DNA from: Candidatus Epulonipiscioides gigas
GTDB taxonomy: Bacteria; Bacillota; Clostridia; Lachnospirales; Cellulosilyticaceae
Direction: 5' to 3'
DNA length: 39,010 nt
Assembly (NCBI GenBank): GCA_001983555.1
Contig: LJHE01000001.1
Coordinates: forward strand, 15,870 to 54,879
The position numbers and the translations under genes were made by a program. Within the stretch, counting starts at the first letter, position 1. Each line of letters opens with the position of its first letter. A model generated the notes under the pieces. It did no database searches. It saw nothing but the letters and a program-made list of their open reading frames with translations, and was not told where the DNA came from. Below are positions 16,113 through 24,759 of the stretch, one piece after another.

Positions 16113-16460
16113 ATGGCAAACCAAAGAATAGTAAGAGTTAATGAAGAAATCAGAAAAGAAATTTCGGAAATAATTAGAGAAGAAATTAAAGATGCTCGCA
16201 TAAAAAATACTATGGTAAGTATTACCGCAGTGGATACTACAACTGATTTAAAAAATGCTAAAGTTTTTATTAGTGTCTTACAAGACAACAAAAAAGATGA
16301 AGCTCTTGAAGTTCTAATTGATTCGTCAAAATTTATACGCAAAGAGCTTGCTCGTAGAATTAATCTTAGAAATACTCCAGAACTAACGTTTAAACTTGAT
16401 GATTCAATTGCGTATGGAATGAAAATGGCAAAAATTATTCATGAGGTTATGGATAAATAA
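16113..16460 (+). CDS. rbfA: ribosome-binding factor A
   Basis: RbfA helps mature the 5' end of 16S rRNA in the 30S subunit. The 115-residue protein has the single KH-like fold with REEIKDARI, VSITAVDTTTDLKNAKVFIS and LRNTPELTFKLDDSIAYGMK, all typical. AGAAGGGA precedes the start. In most Clostridia a DHH-type oligoribonuclease gene (nrnA) comes next; here truB follows after six bases. Confidence 0.96.
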   Translation: MANQRIVRVNEEIRKEISEIIREEIKDARIKNTMVSITAVDTTTDLKNAKVFISVLQDNKKDEALEVLIDSSKFIRKELARRINLRNTPELTFKLDDSIAYGMKMAKIIHEVMDK

Positions 16461-16466
16461 AATTTT

Positions 16467-17345
16467 ATGGATGGAATAATTAATATTTATAAAGAAAAAG
16501 GTTTTACTTCCCACGATGTTGTAGCAAAAGCACGTGGGATTTTAAAACAAAGAAAAATTGGACACACTGGAACACTTGATCCAGAAGCAGTAGGTGTTTT
16601 GCCCATATGTATAGGTGCAGCTACAAAGATTGTTTCATATTTAAGTGATTTAAATAAAACTTATGAAGCAGAAATTATATTAGGAGCATACACTACAACA
16701 GAGGATTCAACTGGTGAAATTGTAGAAACTTTTCCTGTAAATGTAACTAATGATCAAGTTTTAGATGTATTAAAAACTTTTATAGGAAAATATGAGCAAA
16801 TTCCTCCAATGTATTCTGCAATTAAAATTAATGGTCAAAGATTATATGAACTTGCTCGAAAAAATATAGTGATTGATAGACCTTCAAGAGAAGTTATTAT
16901 ATTTAAATTAGAACAACTTAAACTACTAAATAATAATAGATTTACAGTTAGTGTTAGTTGCTCAAAAGGAACTTATATTAGAACTTTATGCACAGATATT
17001 GGCAAAAAGCTTGGGTGCGGTGCATATATGGGCGAGCTTACTAGGACTAGTGTTGGCGATTTTAAAATTGAAGATAGTATAACTTTATCTCAACTTCAAG
17101 AAAATAAAGAAAAATATATAAAAACTATTGAAAGTATGTTTGAAAAATATCCTAAAATAACTATATCAGAAAATTTCAATAAGGTATTATATAACGGAAA
17201 TTCTTTAAATTTTGATGATAAATATAAAGATGAAGGATCTTTTTTTAGAATTTATGATTATTTAAATAATTTTATTGGTCTATACAAATTAGTCGATAAT
17301 AAATTAGTGGTAGAAAAAATGTTCTATAATATAAAGAGAGGTTAA
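16467..17345 (+). CDS. truB: tRNA pseudouridine(55) synthase
   Basis: TruB makes pseudouridine 55 in the T loop of tRNAs. The 292-residue sequence has GFTSHDVVAKARGIL, the catalytic motif KIGHTGTLDPEAVGVLPICI (aspartate in GTLDP), QIPPMYSAIKINGQRLYELAR and CSKGTYIRTLCTDIG, all hallmarks of the family. The C-terminal PUA-like part is short. The gene follows rbfA closely, and ribF starts two bases after its end. Confidence 0.96.
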   Translation: MDGIINIYKEKGFTSHDVVAKARGILKQRKIGHTGTLDPEAVGVLPICIGAATKIVSYLSDLNKTYEAEIILGAYTTTEDSTGEIVETFPVNVTNDQVLDVLKTFIGKYEQIPPMYSAIKINGQRLYELARKNIVIDRPSREVIIFKLEQLKLLNNNRFTVSVSCSKGTYIRTLCTDIGKKLGCGAYMGELTRTSVGDFKIEDSITLSQLQENKEKYIKTIESMFEKYPKITISENFNKVLYNGNSLNFDDKYKDEGSFFRIYDYLNNFIGLYKLVDNKLVVEKMFYNIKRG

Positions 17346-17346
17346 A

Positions 17347-18288
17347 TTGAAATATATATCTCATACAAAAAAAATAATAATCCAAAAAAATAGTGTAGTT
17401 GTAATTGGTAATTTTGATGGTGTGCATCTTGGACATCAAAAGCTTTTTGAAACAGCAAATAAAAATAGGGGAAACCTACAGGTTTTAGCCCTTTCTTTTT
17501 ATCCACATCCAACTTGGGTCTTAAATAATGAACAAAAAGCAATTATTACTCCTACTAAAGATAAAATAAAAATTATAGAAAACTTTAGAGTAGATATTTT
17601 TATTGATTATCCCTTTACTTTAGAATTGGCTAATATGAATGCATATGAATTTTTTACTAGAATACTTATACAAGATCTAAAGGCAAAAATCATTGTTGTA
17701 GGAGAAGATTACAGATTTGGGAAAAATCGACAAGCAGGGACAAATGAGCTTAGAATAATGTGTCAACAACATAGTATTAAGCTCTATGTAATTGAAAAAT
17801 TTGAACTTGACAATGAAACAATCTCTAGTACAAAAATTAGACAATATCTTATAGAAGGAAATTTGGAAAAAGTAAATAATTTGCTAGGATATACTTACCA
17901 AATTACTGGTGAAGTTATAAAAGGACAACAAATTGGAAGAACTATAGGTTTTAAAACTGCAAATATTTCAACAAAACCAGGAGTAATATATCCTAAAAAT
18001 GGAGTTTATGCTACAAAAGTTAAAGTATATAATAAAGAATTTTTGGCAATAACTAATATTGGATATAATCCGACAGTTGATGGAAAAGTCAAAGTGATAG
18101 AAAGTAATATTTTTAACTTTAATCAAGATATTTATAATCAAGAAATAGAAGTTAATTTTTTTACATTTATTAGATCAGAAAAAAAGTTTTCAAGTTTGAA
18201 TGAATTAAAAATTCAAATAACTATTGATAAAGAAAAAACAATTAGCTACTTTACAACATTTTTTGGCTGTGATATACTGATTAAATAA
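17347..18288 (+). CDS. ribF: bifunctional riboflavin kinase/FAD synthetase
   Basis: RibF converts riboflavin to FMN and FMN to FAD. In the 313 residues the N-terminal nucleotidyltransferase shows VVIGNFDGVHLGHQKLF and VVGEDYRFGKNRQAG. The C-terminal flavokinase shows IGRTIGFKTANI, YPKNGVYA and NIGYNPTVDG. The start is a TTG at 17347, supported by AGAGAGG eight bases upstream and by protein similarity beginning there. The promoter of rpsO overlaps its stop codon, TAA at 18286-18288. Confidence 0.95.
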   Translation: MKYISHTKKIIIQKNSVVVIGNFDGVHLGHQKLFETANKNRGNLQVLALSFYPHPTWVLNNEQKAIITPTKDKIKIIENFRVDIFIDYPFTLELANMNAYEFFTRILIQDLKAKIIVVGEDYRFGKNRQAGTNELRIMCQQHSIKLYVIEKFELDNETISSTKIRQYLIEGNLEKVNNLLGYTYQITGEVIKGQQIGRTIGFKTANISTKPGVIYPKNGVYATKVKVYNKEFLAITNIGYNPTVDGKVKVIESNIFNFNQDIYNQEIEVNFFTFIRSEKKFSSLNELKIQITIDKEKTISYFTTFFGCDILIK

Positions 18289-18291
18289 AAT
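18263..18291 (+). promoter_or_regulatory. internal promoter for rpsO
   Basis: TTGGCT (18263-18268) and TAAAAT (18286-18291) are 17 bases apart; the -10 contains the ribF stop codon. It would give rpsO a leader of about 68 bases, long enough for S15 autoregulation. I cannot assign a known S15-binding fold. Confidence 0.55.
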
Positions 18292-18365
18292 TCGCCTTTA
18301 CTCAGAATTTAGGAATCTCCGACCTTTTCTTAGTAATTGGCTAGATTATTTTAGGAGGCATTAAA

Positions 18366-18629
18366 ATGACAAAAGATGTCAAAGAAGAAATTATTAAAAA
18401 ATATGCAAGAACAGAAAATGATACTGGTTCTCCTGAGGTGCAAATAGCACTTCTTACAAATAGAATTAATCATTTAACAGAGCATCTAAGAGCTCACAAA
18501 AAAGATCACCATTCTCGTCGTGGTCTATTCCTTATGATTGGTAAAAGACGTGGTCTACTTGATTATCTTATTAAATCAGATATTGATAGATATCGTTCTA
18601 TTATTAAAGATTTAGGAATAAGAAAATAG
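18366..18629 (+). CDS. rpsO: 30S ribosomal protein S15
   Basis: S15 binds 16S rRNA early in 30S assembly. The 87-residue length is standard, and [35 protein letters not shown] and [10 protein letters not shown] are near-invariant. AGGAGG sits seven to eight bases before the start. It has its own promoter and terminator within the operon and is followed by pnp, as in most bacteria. Confidence 0.98.
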   Translation: MTKDVKEEIIKKYARTENDTGSPEVQIALLTNRINHLTEHLRAHKKDHHSRRGLFLMIGKRRGLLDYLIKSDIDRYRSIIKDLGIRK

Positions 18630-18637
18630 TATTAAAT

Positions 18638-18664
18638 GGGGGGGATTTTTCCGCCCTTTTTTTT
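18638..18664 (+). terminator. rho-independent terminator after rpsO
   Basis: A G-rich arm (GGGGGG) pairs with CCGCCC around an AT loop, followed by eight T. It separates rpsO from pnp. Confidence 0.85.
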
Positions 18665-18679
18665 AATTAAAAAAGCATT

Positions 18680-18740
18680 CACTTGGTGTGCAATTTTATG
18701 AAAGTTTAAATATTTGAGCTATTGTAAAATTGCACAAGTG
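18680..18740 (+). promoter_or_regulatory. long stem-loop in the pnp leader
   Basis: CACTTGGTGTGCAATTTTA (18680-18698) pairs with TAAAATTGCACAAGTG (18725-18740): a stem of about 16 pairs with a small bulge and a 26-base loop. There is no T run, so it is not a terminator. In E. coli a comparable double-stranded leader before pnp is cut by RNase III and lets PNPase control its own mRNA. The same role here is inference. Confidence 0.7.
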
Positions 18741-18774
18741 GAGCTTTAATATAATATAGAAAGAAGGTTTTGAT

Positions 18775-20871
18775 TTGATTAAAACATATAAAATGGAGCT
18801 TGCAGGCCGCGAGCTCAAAGTTGAGATTGGGAAAATGGCGGAACTTACAAATGGAGCAGCTCTTGTAACATATGGCGATACTTGTATATTAGCTACAGCT
18901 GTTGCAAGTCCTAAGCCAAAAGAAGGAGTGGACTTTTTTCCACTTAGTGTAAACTATGAAGAAAAAATATATTCGATAGGAAAAATTCCAGGTGGATTTT
19001 TAAAAAGAGAAGGCAGACCTTCAGATAGAGCCATTTTAACATCAAGAGTTATTGACAGACCTCTTAGACCTCTTTTTCCAAAGGATTATAGAAATGATGT
19101 TGTTATTACAACTACAGTTATGTCTGTTGAACAAGATTGCTCACCAGAAATTACTTCTATGATAGCCGCTTCTTTAGTAGTAGATATTTCTGATATTCCA
19201 TTTAATGGACCAGTAGGCTCAGTTTTTGTAGGACTAGTTGATAATGAAATTGTAATTAATCCTACACTAGCACAAAGAGAAAAAAGTGAGCTAGCTCTTA
19301 CAGTATCTTCATCTAAAGATAAGGTTATGATGATTGAAGCAGGTGCAAATGAAATTTCAGAAGAACTTATGTTAGAAGCAATTTATAAAGGACATGAGGC
19401 CAATCAAAAAATAGTTGAATTTATTACTTCTATTAAGGAAGATTGTGGTAAACCTAAAAATTATGATTATGAAAAATATCATATACCAGAAGATGTTTAT
19501 AATAGAGTATGCGAACTTGTTGGTGAAGAAAGTATGTCAGCAGCAATTTATACTACTGATAAACTAGCTCGAGGAGCAAAGTTAGATGAAATGTTGCAAG
19601 AAGTTAAAGCAATAATAGCTCAAGAAGACGAAGAAGCAGTTAAATATGTTGAAGACGCTTTTTATGGCTATGAGAAAAAAATTGTACGTAACAAAATTTT
19701 AAGAGAACATAAACGTCCAGATGGTAGAAAAATCGACCAAATGCGAGCATTAAGTGCAGAAGTTGACTTAATTCCAAGAGTTCATGGTTCTGGTATGTTT
19801 ACAAGAGGACAAACTCAAGTTCTTACAATTACAACGCTTGCTCCTCTTAGTGAAGCTCAAATTATTGATGGTCTTGATGAATTAGATGTATTAAAAAGAT
19901 ATATGCATCACTATAATTTTCCACCTTTTTCTGTTGGAGAAGCAAAACCACCACGTTCAGTTGGTCGTAGAGAAATTGGACATGGTGCTTTGGCAGAGCG
20001 TGCACTTATACCAGTGTTACCAGCAGAAGAAGAATTTCCATATGCTATAAGACTTGTGTCTGAAGTTTTAAGCTCAAATGGTTCAACTTCTCAAGCTAGT
20101 ATATGTGGCTCAACTCTTGCTCTTATGGATGCAGGTGTTCCAATTAAAGCTCCAGTTGCAGGAATATCAGTTGGTCTTGTCACAGGTGAAACTGATGATG
20201 ATTTTGTTTTATTAACAGATATACAAGGTCTTGAAGATTTCTTCGGAGATATGGATTTTAAAGTTGGAGGAACAAAAAAAGGAATTACTGCTATTCAAAT
20301 GGATATGAAAATTGCAGGTCTTACAAATGAGATGATAAAAGGCGCATTTGAACAAACAAAAATTGCTAGGGAATATATTATAGACGAAGTTATGTTAAAA
20401 GCTATAGAAACACCTCGCCAAAGTTTATCTCAACATGCACCATTTATCACACAAATCCGTGTTAATCCTGAAAAAATTAGTGAAATTATTGGTCAAAAAG
20501 GAAAAACCATTAATAAAATAATTGAAGAAACAGGCGCTAAAATCGATATTGAAGACGATGGTAGAATTGCAATTTGTACTAATAATGAAATAAATGCAAA
20601 ACGAACTATTGAAATAATAGAAGGTATTGCTAAGGACTTAGAAGTTGGTCAAGTATTTTTAGGTAAAGTTGTAAAAATTATAAAAATTGGAGCATTTGTA
20701 GAATTAGCTCCAGGAAAAGAAGGACTTGTTCATATTTCTCAAATAGCTCATAATAGAATTGAAAATGTTGAAGATGTATTAAAAGTCGGAGATAATATTG
20801 AAGTTAAAATTATAGAAATTGATAAGCAAGGTAGAGTTAATTTATCAAGAAAAATTTTATTGCCTAAATAA
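18775..20871 (+). CDS. pnp: polyribonucleotide nucleotidyltransferase (PNPase)
   Basis: PNPase degrades RNA from the 3' end using phosphate. The 698 residues contain two RNase PH-like domains (GRPSDRAILTSRVIDRPLRP in the first; HNF-like HHYNFPPFSVGEAKPPRSVG, RREIGHGALAERAL and SSNGSTSQASICG in the second), a helical linker, a KH domain (IIGQKGKTINKIIEETGAKI) and an S1 domain to the end. The start is TTG at 18775, with AGAAGG seven bases before it; the first in-frame ATG is six codons later. The leader carries a long stem-loop and a strong terminator follows. Confidence 0.97.
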   Translation: MIKTYKMELAGRELKVEIGKMAELTNGAALVTYGDTCILATAVASPKPKEGVDFFPLSVNYEEKIYSIGKIPGGFLKREGRPSDRAILTSRVIDRPLRPLFPKDYRNDVVITTTVMSVEQDCSPEITSMIAASLVVDISDIPFNGPVGSVFVGLVDNEIVINPTLAQREKSELALTVSSSKDKVMMIEAGANEISEELMLEAIYKGHEANQKIVEFITSIKEDCGKPKNYDYEKYHIPEDVYNRVCELVGEESMSAAIYTTDKLARGAKLDEMLQEVKAIIAQEDEEAVKYVEDAFYGYEKKIVRNKILREHKRPDGRKIDQMRALSAEVDLIPRVHGSGMFTRGQTQVLTITTLAPLSEAQIIDGLDELDVLKRYMHHYNFPPFSVGEAKPPRSVGRREIGHGALAERALIPVLPAEEEFPYAIRLVSEVLSSNGSTSQASICGSTLALMDAGVPIKAPVAGISVGLVTGETDDDFVLLTDIQGLEDFFGDMDFKVGGTKKGITAIQMDMKIAGLTNEMIKGAFEQTKIAREYIIDEVMLKAIETPRQSLSQHAPFITQIRVNPEKISEIIGQKGKTINKIIEETGAKIDIEDDGRIAICTNNEINAKRTIEIIEGIAKDLEVGQVFLGKVVKIIKIGAFVELAPGKEGLVHISQIAHNRIENVEDVLKVGDNIEVKIIEIDKQGRVNLSRKILLPK

Positions 20872-20880
20872 ATTTTTAAA

Positions 20881-20908
20881 ACCTCGCATTTTTTGCGAGG
20901 TCTTTTTT
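20881..20908 (+). terminator. rho-independent terminator after pnp
   Basis: ACCTCGCA and TGCGAGGT form a perfect stem followed by CTTTTTT. Confidence 0.92.
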
Positions 20909-20940
20909 AGTCAAACAAAATGGAAATGGAAGGGAAGATT

Positions 20941-21510
20941 ATGTTAGGATATTTGATAGGAACTGTTACTGAACAATACGAAAATCAAATAATATTAGAA
21001 GTAAATGGAATTGGATATGAGATTTTTATGTCAGGAAAACTACCTGAATTTGAAAATACTCCCAAAATATATATATATGAAAATATAAAAGAAGATATTT
21101 ACGATTTATATGGTTTTTTAACATTACAAGAAAAATTACTTTTTAAAAAATTAATATCAGTTAATGGCATAGGACCAAAAGCTGCTGCTGGATTAATGGG
21201 TTTACATGGCATAAATCTTGTAAGTTATATTATAAATGCAGATAGTGCTGCTATTACTCAAGTTTCAGGTATTGGAGCAAAAATTGCAAATAGACTTATA
21301 TTAGAGCTAAAGGATAAGCTTAATGAATTTGAGCTTATAGAACATATTGACATTAAAGATACGGTACCAGATTTAATAACAGAAGCAATTTCTGCTCTTG
21401 TTGCACTTGGATATAATAAAAAAGAAGCTACAAAAGCTGTAAATGCTATATATATTTATAGTGATAGCGTAGAAGAAATTATTAAAAAAGCTCTTGGATT
21501 GCTTATGTAG
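20941..21510 (+). CDS. ruvA: Holliday junction branch migration subunit RuvA
   Basis: RuvA tetramers hold Holliday junctions for the RuvB motor. I place the start at 20941 (MLGYLIGTV), since GAAGGGAAG lies just upstream and family similarity begins there; an ATG at 20920 would add seven residues. The 189-residue product has the N-terminal OB fold (VNGIGYEIFMS), the helix-hairpin-helix motifs VNGIGPKAAAGLMG and VSGIGAKIANRLILELKDK, and the flexible domain III with ALVALGYNKKEATKAV that contacts RuvB. ruvB follows after 19 bases. Confidence 0.95.
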   Translation: MLGYLIGTVTEQYENQIILEVNGIGYEIFMSGKLPEFENTPKIYIYENIKEDIYDLYGFLTLQEKLLFKKLISVNGIGPKAAAGLMGLHGINLVSYIINADSAAITQVSGIGAKIANRLILELKDKLNEFELIEHIDIKDTVPDLITEAISALVALGYNKKEATKAVNAIYIYSDSVEEIIKKALGLLM

Positions 21511-21529
21511 AATTGGAGATAAAGATAAA

Positions 21530-22507
21530 ATGGAAAGAAGAATAGTATCTACTGATTTACAATTAGAAGATAATGAAACTGCAATTAGACCACTCACATT
21601 AATTGAATATATTGGTCAAAAAGCAACAAAAGAAGTATTAGAAATTTTTATAAAAGCAGCAAAAAAAAGAGAAGAATCACTTGATCATGTGCTCTTATAT
21701 GGACCACCTGGACTTGGAAAAACTACGCTTGCTGGGGTCATTGCTCATGAGATGGAAACTAATATTAAAGTTACATCGGGTCCTGCAATTGAAAAACCAG
21801 GTGATATTGCTGCTATACTAAATAATTTAAAATATGGAGATATTTTATTTATAGATGAAATTCATAGAATGCCTAGATTTGTTGAAGAAGTTTTATATTC
21901 TGCTATGGAAGATTTTTTTATAGATATTTTGGTTGGCACAGGTTCAGGAGCAAAATCTATAAGGATTAATCTACCTAAATTTACTTTAATAGGAGCAACT
22001 ACCAGAGCGGGAATGTTAAGCTCCCCTTTAAGAGATAGATTTGGTATAGTCCAAAGACTTGAATATTATACATTAGAAGAGCTAGCTCAAATTATTACAC
22101 GAACTGCTAATATTTTAGATACTAAAATAGATGAACAAGCAGCTCTTGAGATTGCTAATTGTTCAAGAGGAACTCCTCGTCTTGCAAATAGATTTTTTAA
22201 GCGTGTACGTGATATTGTAGAGATAAAATATAACCAATCTGATATTAATAAGAAACATTGTTTGTTAGCGCTCCAAATGCTAGGACTTGATAATAATGGT
22301 CTTGATGAGCTTGATAGAAAAATTTTAACTACAATAAAAAATACTTTTAATTGTGGACCTGTTGGACTGAGCACATTAGCTGCTACATTATCAGAAGAAA
22401 TTGAAACTTTAGAAGATGTATACGAACCCTATCTCTTACAAAAAGGGTTAATTAAAAGAACTCGTAGCGGGAGAATGTTAACCGAATTGGGAATAAATTG
22501 TCAGTAA
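21530..22507 (+). CDS. ruvB: Holliday junction helicase motor RuvB
   Basis: RuvB is the hexameric AAA+ ATPase that drives branch migration with RuvA. The start at 21530 (MERRIVSTDL) has TTGGAGAT upstream and gives 325 residues; an in-frame ATG 36 bases earlier overlaps ruvA and has no support. Motifs are the RuvB N-terminal RPLTLIEYIGQ, Walker A GPPGLGKTT, Walker B DEIHRM, sensor 1 GATTRAGMLSSPLRDRFGI and the C-terminal winged helix with GLIKRTRSGRMLTELG. Confidence 0.97.
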   Translation: MERRIVSTDLQLEDNETAIRPLTLIEYIGQKATKEVLEIFIKAAKKREESLDHVLLYGPPGLGKTTLAGVIAHEMETNIKVTSGPAIEKPGDIAAILNNLKYGDILFIDEIHRMPRFVEEVLYSAMEDFFIDILVGTGSGAKSIRINLPKFTLIGATTRAGMLSSPLRDRFGIVQRLEYYTLEELAQIITRTANILDTKIDEQAALEIANCSRGTPRLANRFFKRVRDIVEIKYNQSDINKKHCLLALQMLGLDNNGLDELDRKILTTIKNTFNCGPVGLSTLAATLSEEIETLEDVYEPYLLQKGLIKRTRSGRMLTELGINCQ

Positions 22508-22532
22508 GAAGTATTCATTAAAGGAGAAAAAA

Positions 22533-24743
22533 ATGCATAAGAAAAAAGTTGAATTATTAGCTCCAGTAGGAAAAATTGAAAATGCATATGCAGCTATTGA
22601 AAATGGTGCCGATGCAATATTTTTTGGAGGGCATTGTTTTAATGCAAGAACTAATGCTGATAATTTTAATTATGAACAAATGAAAGAAGTAATAACATAT
22701 TGTAAATTATTAGGAATAAAAGTTTATATAACGGTTAATACTTTAATAAAAGAAGGTGAACTAAAACAAGTTTATAAATTTTTAGGCGAACTTCAAAATC
22801 TTGGAGTAGATGCAATTATAATACAAGATTTAGGCATTTTAAATATAGTAACAAAATATTTTCCAAATTTAAAAGTTCATGCGAGCACCCAATTAAGTGC
22901 TCATAGTTGTGAAGATGTATTATTTCTCAAGGAGCAGGGTATAAGTCGTGTTGTACTAGCAAGAGAATTATCTCTTGAGGAAATTATTCATATAAAAAGA
23001 AACATAGATATTGAAATTGAAACTTTCATTCATGGAGCTTTGTGTTATTCATATTCTGGACAATGTTTATTAAGTAGTGTAATTGGTGATAGAAGCGGAA
23101 ATCGTGGAAGTTGTGCACAGCCTTGTAGAATGACTTATAGTTTGTATAAAGATAATCAATGTATTACATCAGATATGAATTTGTTATCTCCAAAAGATAT
23201 ATGTACACTTGAAATTTTACCCGACTTAATTAATGCTGGCATTGACTCTTTTAAGATAGAAGGAAGAATGAAATCAGCTGAATATGTTGCAAGCGTTGTT
23301 GGCACCTACAGAAAATATATAGATAACGTAACTTATCAAATAGCTCAAAATGATATAGATAATTTAAAAGCTATTTTTAATAGAGGAAATTTTTCAACTG
23401 GATATTATAATCAAAAACCTAGCATAAAAATGATGGCACAAATTAGTCCTAAAAATATTGGTCTAAATATTGGAAAAATTATAAAATTTAATAAAACTAC
23501 AAAAATAGCTACTATTTATACAAAATATGATTTAAATAAAGGTGATGGCATTGAAATTTGGAATGCTCATAAACATATTGGAATTGGTCTAAATAAAGAA
23601 TATAAAAAAAATAGTGAATTTAATTTAAAATTAGAGCATGCTGATATTGGTGCACAAGTCTATATAACTAAAAAACATAATTTGATTAAAAGCTTAAAAA
23701 AAACATATGAGAAACCCATAAGAAAACGTAAAATTAACGCATATTTTTATGGCAAACTAGGTAAGAATATAACACTTAAACTAACTTGTCAGGATATATC
23801 AGTTGAAGTAACAGGAGATATACTTGAACAAGCCATAAATATGCCTACTACACTTGCTCAAGTAGAAGAAAAACTTAGAAAGCTTGGAAACACTCCTTTT
23901 AAAATAGAAAATATTGAAGTACATTTAGATGAAAATACATTTTTATCTATTATTAAAATAAATGAACTTAAAAGAGCAGCCGTAGAAAAATTATCTGAGC
24001 TCATAACATATGTTCCTGATATAAAAATTAGACCATATGTATCTGTGGAAGATGCTCAAATATCTAAAAATTCAGAAATATGTGTACAAGTATCTAATAA
24101 AGAACAATTTGATGCTGTTTTAGAATTTAATCAAATTGATACAATATATTATCCTTTTGGCTATAATTTAACAGAAATAATAAAAAAAGCCAAAAATATT
24201 GTTATTGTATTGCCACATATTATGAATAGTGAAAAATTTGATAAATATAAGAGTTATTTATTAGAACTTTCCAGAAAGCATAATATTGCTTTTTTATGTA
24301 AAACTTTAGGACAAGTAAATTTATTTAGTAAGTTAGGAGCTAACTTTGAAATAGATTATAATTTAAATGTTTATAATAGTGAACATGCTCAATTTTATAA
24401 AAATTTAGGAGCATCTAAAATTACTATTTCTCAAGAGATTAATGATTTTAAAAATATAAATTTCCCATTTCAAAAAGTAATATATGGATATTATCCTGTT
24501 ATGACAACTAGACAGTGCTTATTAAATCATTATGGTAATTGTAAAAATAAAGAAAATTTTTATTTACTAGATAGAAAAAATATTAGGTGGTCAATAAAAA
24601 CTGACTGTGAAGCTTGTATTATGCAAATTCTAACCTTTAAACCTATGTTTTTCAAAAATATTAAAAATTTGTCAAGTATTAGATTAGACTTTAATAATGA
24701 AAGTGCACAAGAAATAAAAAAAATTCTTAATGAATTAACTTAA
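22533..24743 (+). CDS. U32-family peptidase-like protein
   Basis: The 736-residue protein matches the long U32 family. The barrel opens with VELLAPVGKIENAYAAIENG and DAIFFGGHCFNAR. The U32 signature follows with four cysteines in ETFIHGALCYSYSGQCLLSS and NRGSCAQPCRMTY. A DUF3656-type region and a C-terminal repeat-like domain with further cysteines (TRQCLLNHYGNC, DCEACIMQ) complete it. Although annotated as collagenase-like peptidases, studied members such as TrhP and RlhA take part in hydroxylating cytidine or uridine in RNA, and the cysteines suggest an iron-sulfur site. AAAGGAGAA precedes the start. It lies between ruvB and the ftsW-like gene in one transcriptional direction. Confidence 0.9.
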   Translation: MHKKKVELLAPVGKIENAYAAIENGADAIFFGGHCFNARTNADNFNYEQMKEVITYCKLLGIKVYITVNTLIKEGELKQVYKFLGELQNLGVDAIIIQDLGILNIVTKYFPNLKVHASTQLSAHSCEDVLFLKEQGISRVVLARELSLEEIIHIKRNIDIEIETFIHGALCYSYSGQCLLSSVIGDRSGNRGSCAQPCRMTYSLYKDNQCITSDMNLLSPKDICTLEILPDLINAGIDSFKIEGRMKSAEYVASVVGTYRKYIDNVTYQIAQNDIDNLKAIFNRGNFSTGYYNQKPSIKMMAQISPKNIGLNIGKIIKFNKTTKIATIYTKYDLNKGDGIEIWNAHKHIGIGLNKEYKKNSEFNLKLEHADIGAQVYITKKHNLIKSLKKTYEKPIRKRKINAYFYGKLGKNITLKLTCQDISVEVTGDILEQAINMPTTLAQVEEKLRKLGNTPFKIENIEVHLDENTFLSIIKINELKRAAVEKLSELITYVPDIKIRPYVSVEDAQISKNSEICVQVSNKEQFDAVLEFNQIDTIYYPFGYNLTEIIKKAKNIVIVLPHIMNSEKFDKYKSYLLELSRKHNIAFLCKTLGQVNLFSKLGANFEIDYNLNVYNSEHAQFYKNLGASKITISQEINDFKNINFPFQKVIYGYYPVMTTRQCLLNHYGNCKNKENFYLLDRKNIRWSIKTDCEACIMQILTFKPMFFKNIKNLSSIRLDFNNESAQEIKKILNELT

Positions 24744-24759
24744 TGAAAGGAGAGGTCTA

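Noticed and set aside
18730-18755. TTGCAC and TATAAT as a pnp promoter
   Set aside because: The spacing is only 14 bases and the -35 candidate lies inside the stem-loop arm; a promoter is possible but not supported.
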